From Elusimicrobiota bacterium (GTDB lineage Bacteria; Elusimicrobiota; Elusimicrobia; UBA1565; UBA9628), in assembly GCA_016191335.1 (NCBI GenBank), contig JACPOW010000067.1, forward strand, positions 1 through 36,832: DNA of 36,832 nt, given 5' to 3'. Positions within the stretch are counted from its first letter, which is position 1; each line of letters begins with the position of its first letter. The translations under genes and the position numbers were made by a program. The notes beneath the pieces were generated by a model. That model did not search any database, was not told the origin of the DNA, and saw only the letters and a program-made list of their open reading frames with translations. Below, one piece after another: positions 31,828 through 36,832 of this stretch.

Positions 31828-32774
31828 TAATGTTTTCCGTCTTTGGCGATATGGATCGCGTGGGGTAGTAAATCACCTAGGACGCATAAACCGTCGCGCA
31901 CTCCGCCCGTGCTTCCAGGTAAAGAAACGACGACGCACGAGCCCAGTTGGCCGGCGACCGAACGAGACAACGGGGCCGTCTTCGGTCCGCCCGACGCCCG
32001 TAAAGATTCCCCGATGCCGGGGATAAGGCGGTCGCAGACCGCCATCACCGCTTCAGGCGTCACATCCCGGGATGAAAGGCCGGTACCCCCAGTCAGAACG
32101 ACGACATCAACGCCGCGGGAAGCGCGGCGAATATGAGTCTCTATCGTCCGTTGGTCGTCGGGGCTTATAATGCGCTTTTTAACCGAGAACCCGATTCGTT
32201 CAAGGCCGGAGGCCAAAGCCGGTCCCGATTCGTCGCGGTAAATCTTCTTAAAGGCACGGTCGCTTACAGTGATCACGGCCGCCTTACCCAGCTTCAGGGC
32301 CTTCGCCGCCTTCGGCGGCGTTTTGACGGATTTGGGATGCGTCCAAAACCCCTTCTTACCGCCTGATTTATAATCCAATCGAACGGCAACGATCTCGAGG
32401 ACCGGATCGACGGGCTTCAACAGATCGTAAAGGCACAGAAGCGCGACCGACGCCCCGGTGAGCGCCTCCATTTCCACGCCCGTTTTCGCCGCTACCGCGG
32501 CGGTGCACCGGACGTGCGCCCCTGGTAACGATGCATCGAGGGATATTTCAACGTCAACGGAGTCGAGCGCTATCGGATGGCACAACGGCAAGATGGAGGG
32601 TGTCTGTTTCGCGGCCATGATCCCGGCGGCTTGCGCCAGGGCGATGGCGTCTCCCTTCGGGAGACGCCCGCCCTTCAGCATCATGAACGCCTTGCGGCCC
32701 ATCAAGATCGTGCCGACGGCCGCGGCACGGCGGTGGGTGACCTTCTTGGGACCAACGTCAGCCATGTTTATCAT
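31827..32774 (-). CDS. moaCB: Bifunctional MoaC-MoaB fusion
   Basis: The 315 residues are two Moco enzymes in one. Residues ~1-155 are MoaC (cyclic pyranopterin monophosphate synthase): KGDAIALAQAAGIMAAKQTP, LPLCHPIALD, EMEALTGAS. Residues ~165-315 are MoaB/MogA-like: AVITVSDRA, VVLTGGTGLSSRDVTPEAV and SLPGSTGGVRDGL. The first works right after MoaA; the second prepares molybdopterin for metal insertion. ATG 32774 is preferred (INMADVGPKKVTHR fits the MoaC start); GTG 32783 and ATG 32765 are alternatives. Overlaps the moaA stop. The coding sequence looks less GC-rich than its neighbours. Confidence 0.92.
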   Translation of the reverse strand: MINMADVGPKKVTHRRAAAVGTILMGRKAFMMLKGGRLPKGDAIALAQAAGIMAAKQTPSILPLCHPIALDSVDVEISLDASLPGAHVRCTAAVAAKTGVEMEALTGASVALLCLYDLLKPVDPVLEIVAVRLDYKSGGKKGFWTHPKSVKTPPKAAKALKLGKAAVITVSDRAFKKIYRDESGPALASGLERIGFSVKKRIISPDDQRTIETHIRRASRGVDVVVLTGGTGLSSRDVTPEAVMAVCDRLIPGIGESLRASGGPKTAPLSRSVAGQLGSCVVVSLPGSTGGVRDGLCVLGDLLPHAIHIAKDGKH

Positions 32775-32775
32775 C

Positions 32776-33750
32776 TTATCCACCCATCATCGCGAAGTGC
32801 TTCGTATTCCCTAATTTCCCTTCGGGTAGATAATGCGAAACTTCCTTCAGCCCAAGGAGCGACTTCACTCGTTCCTGGAGTTCCGAAGCCTGTGCGTCGT
32901 CCTGCAGGAGCGATCGCAACGAGTGATCCGCCTCGGAGAACAGGCACAGGCGAAGGTTCCCCCGGCTGGTGACTCGCAATCTGTTGCAGGTCCCGCAGAA
33001 GTCCTTCGCGTAGGGCGCGATGACTCCCACCGAGCCGCGATAGCCGTCCTTGTGGAACTCCCGCGCCGGCCCGTCTCCCTCTTTCCGCGCCCTCTCCGTC
33101 CAGGCGTTCTCCCCCAGCCATGCGATCAGCGCTTCCGCCTTCAGATGATGCTCGGCGAAGAAATCCATGTTGTCCGCCACCGGCATCAGCTCGATGAACC
33201 GCACCGAGAGGGGGCGTTCCCGGGTCCGCTCGACGAACTTCCCGAACTCGTCGTCGTTGAAGCCCTTCATCAGCACCGCGTTGATCTTGGTCTCGAGGCC
33301 GAGCGCGAGGCTCGCGTCGACGCCGCGAAGCACCTCCCCGAGGCTGTCCTTGCCGGTCAGCGCGGCGAAGCGCGCGGGGTCGAGGCTGTCCACGCTGACG
33401 TTGACCGCGCCGACGCCGGCCGCCTTGAGCTCCGGCGCGAGGGCGGCCAGCCGGTAGCCGTTCGTGGACAGGGCGACGCGGCGGATGCCGGGCGTGCCGG
33501 CCGCCGTCCGCGCGATCTCGACGATGTCCTGGCGCACCGTCGGCTCGCCGCCCGTGAGGCGGACCTTCCAGAAGCCCAGCCCGGCGAAGGCGCGCACGAG
33601 GCGGGCGATCTCGGCGACGCTCAGCGGCGGCTCGGCCTCGGTCTTGTGATGGCCGTGCGGGAGGCAGTAGACGCAGCGGAAATTGCAGGCGTCCTCGACG
33701 GAGAGGCGGAGGTAATGGAAGGAGCGGCCGAAGCCGTCGACGAGCGTCAC
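32776..33750 (-). CDS. moaA: GTP 3',8-cyclase MoaA (radical SAM)
   Basis: The protein has 324 residues. The radical-SAM cluster motif is C22-x3-C26-x2-C29 (DACNFRCVYC), the second cluster C252-x2-C255-x13-C269 (FCGTCNRLRV…LCLF), and the C-terminal Gly-Gly (MMGG) is present. It converts GTP to 3',8-cyclo-GTP, the first step to molybdopterin. The GTG start lies 6 nt after TATAAT, so the whole Moco operon mRNA is probably leaderless. First gene of the operon. Confidence 0.96.
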   Translation of the reverse strand: MTLVDGFGRSFHYLRLSVEDACNFRCVYCLPHGHHKTEAEPPLSVAEIARLVRAFAGLGFWKVRLTGGEPTVRQDIVEIARTAAGTPGIRRVALSTNGYRLAALAPELKAAGVGAVNVSVDSLDPARFAALTGKDSLGEVLRGVDASLALGLETKINAVLMKGFNDDEFGKFVERTRERPLSVRFIELMPVADNMDFFAEHHLKAEALIAWLGENAWTERARKEGDGPAREFHKDGYRGSVGVIAPYAKDFCGTCNRLRVTSRGNLRLCLFSEADHSLRSLLQDDAQASELQERVKSLLGLKEVSHYLPEGKLGNTKHFAMMGG

Positions 33751-33766
33751 GGGGAGATTATACCCC

Positions 33767-34894
33767 TTACTTGAAGAGCTTGCCGCCGATGACGTCGCCG
33801 GCGATGACGCCGATCCCGGCGCCGATCAGCGCGCCGATGGGGCCGCCGAGGAGGAAGCCGAGCAGGCCGCCGAGTACCGCGCCCGCCGCGCCCGGGAGGT
33901 ACTGGCGCGGCTGCAGCGGGCCGGAGCCCGTCTTCATCTTCTTGATGCTCGACATGAACTCCTCGTCGGGGTCCACGGGGGAGGGGACGTCGGCGATCAG
34001 GCTCGGGGTGCCGCCCTGGCGCGAGGACGGATCGAGCGCCGGGCGTCCGGCCCCTTCGCCGCCGGCGACCACGCCCCCCGTCTCGGGGGCGACGGCGCCG
34101 CCGCCGTCGAAGACGACGCCTCCGCGCTCCGCGGCCTCGGCGGCGTCGCGGGCCTGGTCGAGGGCGGAGTTCGAGGTGGACACGACGACCTCCTCGACGG
34201 GGACGACGGGCTTCTTCGGGGGCACCGGGGGCTTGCGGACCGGGGGCTTGGCCTGGGCCGGGGGATCCTTGACCACGACGGCCGGGGGAGCGGCGGGCTT
34301 CTCGGCTTCCTTCCGGCGCTCGGCCAGGGTCTGGGCGGCGGCGGGGGCCGCGGCCTTCCCGTTGCGGGCGAGCGGCTCGGGCAGGTAGGTCCCCAGGTCT
34401 TCGCGATATTTGTCGAAGATGCCGGCGACGACCTTCTTGGTGTACCAGGTCAGCTTGCCGTTGTTGTCGCGCAGGGCGTTGTCGACGGCGTCGAGGTACT
34501 CGATGAGGGTGTTCCGGTCGCCTTCCTTCATCGTCTTCAGGCGCCGCACCATGTAGGCGCGGGTCTGCGGGGTCATCAGCGCGCCGTAGTTCTTGTAGGT
34601 GCCCTCGAGGTCGGGGGTGGCGATCTTGACGTCGGTCTCGGCGAAGGCGACGATGCGGCCGCGCCACTTGTCGAGCACGAGCTTCATCAATTTCGGGTCG
34701 CCGGCGGCGAACTTCACGTCGCCGTTGAACTCGGCGGCGGCGGCGCCGTTGGCGAGCACCGCGGCGAGCATCGACTTCTCGTCGTCGCGGAGGAACGCCT
34801 CGACCGCGGCCACGGCGGCCGGGTCGCCGGCCGCGAGCGCCGGAGCGGCGGCGCCGAAGGCCAGAAGTCCCGCGAGGAAGACGCTTCGCATCAT
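33767..34894 (-). CDS. Secreted protein with C-terminal glycine-zipper segment
   Basis: The protein has 375 residues. A signal peptide (MMRSVFLAGLLAFGAAAPALAA) is followed by a helical domain (~25-175) with no recognised family, a Pro/Ala/Lys-rich middle (~180-320), and a C-terminal ~40-residue glycine-zipper hydrophobic segment (LLGFLLGGPIGALIGAGIG near the end). Glycine zippers of this kind insert in, or span, membranes. ATG 34894, the first of two tandem ATGs, is 6 nt after TATACT; a TAGG element lies 74 nt upstream. Function unknown. Confidence 0.8.
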   Translation of the reverse strand: MMRSVFLAGLLAFGAAAPALAAGDPAAVAAVEAFLRDDEKSMLAAVLANGAAAAEFNGDVKFAAGDPKLMKLVLDKWRGRIVAFAETDVKIATPDLEGTYKNYGALMTPQTRAYMVRRLKTMKEGDRNTLIEYLDAVDNALRDNNGKLTWYTKKVVAGIFDKYREDLGTYLPEPLARNGKAAAPAAAQTLAERRKEAEKPAAPPAVVVKDPPAQAKPPVRKPPVPPKKPVVPVEEVVVSTSNSALDQARDAAEAAERGGVVFDGGGAVAPETGGVVAGGEGAGRPALDPSSRQGGTPSLIADVPSPVDPDEEFMSSIKKMKTGSGPLQPRQYLPGAAGAVLGGLLGFLLGGPIGALIGAGIGVIAGDVIGGKLFK

Positions 34895-34930
34895 CGTCTG
34901 AGTATATACAGGGGGCGCGCCTCCGGACAG

Positions 34931-34968
34931 GTTCATTGGGCCCAAGCCCCCCGGGGCCGATGGGCCTA
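34931..34968 (-). promoter_or_regulatory. TAGG upstream element, copy C
   Basis: On the minus strand it starts TAGGCCCATCGGCC at 34968, 74 nt before ATG 34894 and 62 nt before the -10 box TATACT (34906-34901). A second half (GGGCCCAATG) follows about 24 nt on. The one extra base relative to the other copies lies within the element. Confidence 0.6.
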
Positions 34969-34989
34969 GGAATTAGTATTATTTCGGCC

Positions 34990-35454
34990 GTGAGGCTCGC
35001 GATTCCGCTTATCCTGGCGCTGCTTTTCGCCTCCGGCTGCGGAGGCGGGAAAGAGCGCCGCGCGGGTCCGCCGCCACCGACGCCGGAATGCAAGGCCGTC
35101 GTGCGCACGGCCAAGACCTGGCTTCCGGAGGAGGAGAAGGACCGGCCCCTGCCCAAGGACTGCTCGGATTTCGTCGGCAAGGTCTTCGCCGAGAACAAGG
35201 TCAAGCTGCCCCGCACCTCCGAGGCGATGTCCATCGAGGGGGAGGAGGTCGGCTCCACGCGCGAGCTGCGCATGGCCGACCTCGTGTTCTTCTCGGGCAA
35301 GAACGGCGGGCGCAGGATCGGCCACGTCGGCATCTACATCAACAACGGGATCTTCATCCACCAGGCGAACCCCGGCGAAGGCGTGCGCCAGGAGAGCCTG
35401 TACAGCGACTACTGGCGCAAGCGCTTCCTGCGCGCGCGCCGGATCCTCGACTAG
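34990..35454 (+). CDS. NlpC/P60 family lipoprotein (peptidoglycan endopeptidase)
   Basis: The protein has 154 residues from GTG 34990. The lipoprotein signal ends LLFASGC, lipid Cys at ~16. The NlpC/P60 catalytic Cys is in LPKDCSDFVGKVF, the His in RIGHVGIYINNGIFIHQ, and a second His follows. It cleaves peptide stems of peptidoglycan in the cell envelope. TATTAT lies 7 nt before GTG. The stop shares the palindrome CTAG with the stop of the convergent citrate synthase gene. Confidence 0.85.
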   Translation: MRLAIPLILALLFASGCGGGKERRAGPPPPTPECKAVVRTAKTWLPEEEKDRPLPKDCSDFVGKVFAENKVKLPRTSEAMSIEGEEVGSTRELRMADLVFFSGKNGGRRIGHVGIYINNGIFIHQANPGEGVRQESLYSDYWRKRFLRARRILD

Positions 35455-36604
35455 CGAGCGACCTTGAGGTCCTTCGGTCCCACGTACAGGGACTGGGGCC
35501 GGATCAGCCGGTCCTGGGCGTGCTGCTCCATCACGTGCGCGCACCAGCCGGCCGCGCGGCCGCAGGCGAACATGGAGACGAACTGGTCGGGCTGGAGCCC
35601 GATCGACTGCAGGACGAGCGCGGTGTAGAACTCGACGTTCGTCTTGAGGTTTCGGCCGGGCTTGAGCTCCTCGAGGACCTTGATCGCGGTCTTCTCCACG
35701 GAGCGGGCGAGGTCGTAGAGATCGTGTTCTGCATGTGGGCGCCGGCCATCTCGGAGGCGGTCTTGGCCAGCACCTCGGCGCGCGGGTCGCGCACCTTGTA
35801 CACGCGGTGGCCGAAGCCCATGATGCGGCGGCCCTCGCCGATCTCCTTGCGCAGCCAGGCCTCGGCCTTGGCCGCGGTCTTGATGTCGACGAGCATGTCG
35901 AGGACGGGGCCGGGGGCGCCGCCGTGCAGCGGGCCCTTGAGGGCGCCGACCGCGCCGGTCACCGCGCTCACCATGTCGGAGCGGGTGGAGGCGATCACGC
36001 GCGCCGTGAAGGTGGACGCGTTCATGCCGTGGTCGGAGACGGTGACCCAATAGGTCTCCAGCGCCTTGGCCGCCATCGGGTCCGGCTCGGTGCCGAAGGT
36101 CATGTACAGGAAGTTCGCGGCCAGGCTCAGGTCGGCGCGCGGCGCGATCGGCTCGAGGCCGGAGCGCAGGCGGGAGTGCGCGGCGATCACGGTCGGGAAG
36201 CGCGCCAGCAGGCGCTTGGCCAGCGCCAGGTCTCCGGCGGGGGAGATGTCGTTCGGGTTCGACACGTCGAGAGAGAGCGTGGCGCAGGCCATGCGCAAGG
36301 CGTCGATCGGCGGCGCGTTGCGGGCGGTCTTGATGATCTCGAGGGTCTCCGGGCGCAGCGCCCGGTAGGCGGCGAGGTCTTTCTGGATCCCCTCGGCCTC
36401 CTCCTTCGACGGGAGATGCCCGGTCCAGAGCATCATCGCGAGCTCCTCGATGGACACCTTTCCGGCGATCTCCTCCACGGGGTAGCCGCCGATGACGAGC
36501 ACGCCGTTCTGGCCGTCGACCATGGACAGCCTGGTCTCGGTCGCGACGACGCCTTCAAGCCCGGCTTTGACCTGCGAGGCGGCGGGAACGGTGGGCGGGG
36601 TCAT
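35451..36604 (-). CDS. gltA: Citrate synthase, with a single-base frameshift
   Basis: About 384 codons from ATG 36604 (GGAGG 9 nt upstream, which favours it over ATG 36613). Catalytic-site motifs are visible: SDHGMNASTFTARV, LKGPLHGGAPG, and MGFGHRVYKVRDPRAEVL. After EMAGAHMQN (near 35727) the frame turns to nonsense, while the next frame carries LYDLARSVEKTAIKVLEEL, NVEFYTALVLQSIGL and GRAAGWCAHVMEQ to the stop at 35451. One missing base explains it. The enzyme joins acetyl-CoA and oxaloacetate. It is essential in most lifestyles, so a sequencing error is more likely than decay. One of few genes here with a normal ribosome-binding site. Confidence 0.9.
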
Positions 36605-36676
36605 GTCGTGCATCCTCCGAGAACCTTTGAAAATCTCGACGACAATGATACTGCAAATAACGGTAAGCCTGACACC

Positions 36677-36796
36677 GTCCTTGGGTCCAAGGACTCCAAG
36701 TTCACGGGGTTTTGAACTCGGTCCTGGACCGAGTTGATACCGGCGCTTAAACGGCATGGCGCCTTGCGGCGCCAGGGTTTTCGCTTCGCGAAAACC
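36677..36796. repeat. Cluster of four perfect hairpins upstream of citrate synthase
   Basis: Hairpins lie at 36677-36694 (8 bp, loop GT), 36715-36735 (AACTCGGTCC-T-GGACCGAGTT, 10 bp), 36758-36773 (GGCGCC-TTGC-GGCGCC) and 36776-36796 (GGTTTTCGC-TTC-GCGAAAACC, 9 bp). None has a clear T run. They may end transcription arriving from the right on the minus strand, or act as operators. Confidence 0.5.
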
Positions 36797-36810
36797 TGAG
36801 GGTGAAGCGG

Positions 36811-36816
36811 TAGAAT
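36811..36816 (+). promoter_or_regulatory. Possible -10 box of a gene beyond the right edge
   Basis: TAGAAT at 36811-36816 points out of the window. No start codon follows within 16 nt, so the gene is either leadered or an RNA gene. Weak call. Confidence 0.25.
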
Positions 36817-36832
36817 AGGCGGCCGAGAACCG

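Overview
The window is a GC-rich bacterial chromosome segment, densely packed on both strands, with about 43 protein genes. It has no rRNA, tRNA, CRISPR array or complete transposon that I can see. Several exported proteins share an unusual N-terminal plan: a signal peptide, then a long Pro/Ala/Ser/Leu-rich low-complexity stretch, then a domain. That plan, with the gene mix, suggests an Elusimicrobiota-like lineage. This is an inference from protein style, not from a marker gene.

Layout. The left edge (1-140) is the 3' end of a group II intron (domains V and VI) lying antisense in the end of a membrane-TPR gene. Next on the minus strand are a secreted protein, LemA, a lipoprotein with an HExxH-like motif and a class III nucleotidyl cyclase. 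A two-domain M16 peptidase (5392-8064) is bracketed by two gene-free stretches that hold four large inverted-repeat elements; three of these share one fold. Then come a GYF/zinc-ribbon membrane protein, a DcsG-like ATP-grasp ligase, an NTF2-like lipoprotein, an exported protein with a PD-(D/E)XK nuclease core (11842-13494), a tautomerase, a response-regulator receiver and a J-domain membrane protein. A coupled trio follows: methyltransferase, type III polyketide synthase (internally deleted) and FAD oxidoreductase. After a lytic transglycosylase there is an MFS transporter with an exported-type N-terminal extension, broken by a frameshift.

The middle carries small coiled-coil proteins, ahcY with a clear terminator, a membrane-anchored L7/L12-like protein, an MscS channel coupled to a methyltransferase, a TPR-DUF483 protein coupled to an exported metalloprotease-like protein, and a ChaN-family protein. 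The right part is a tightly overlapping minus-strand molybdenum-cofactor operon (moaA, a moaC-moaB fusion, split moeA, moaD, moaE) that runs on into a sterol-desaturase-family gene and a YaeQ-like gene. A secreted glycine-zipper protein, an NlpC/P60 lipoprotein and a frameshifted citrate synthase close the window.

Two signals stand out. First, about twenty start codons lie 6-7 nt downstream of a TANNNT -10 box, and some also have a -35 box at 17 bp. This implies widespread leaderless transcription. Second, four such promoters, all driving exported proteins, carry a shared upstream element beginning TAGGnCC at a fixed 73-74 nt before the start codon. They lack a -35 box and look like the targets of one activator. 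Separately, three intergenic elements of about 125 bp keep the same outer stem plus two internal hairpins with compensatory base changes, which makes them a candidate structured repeat or RNA family.
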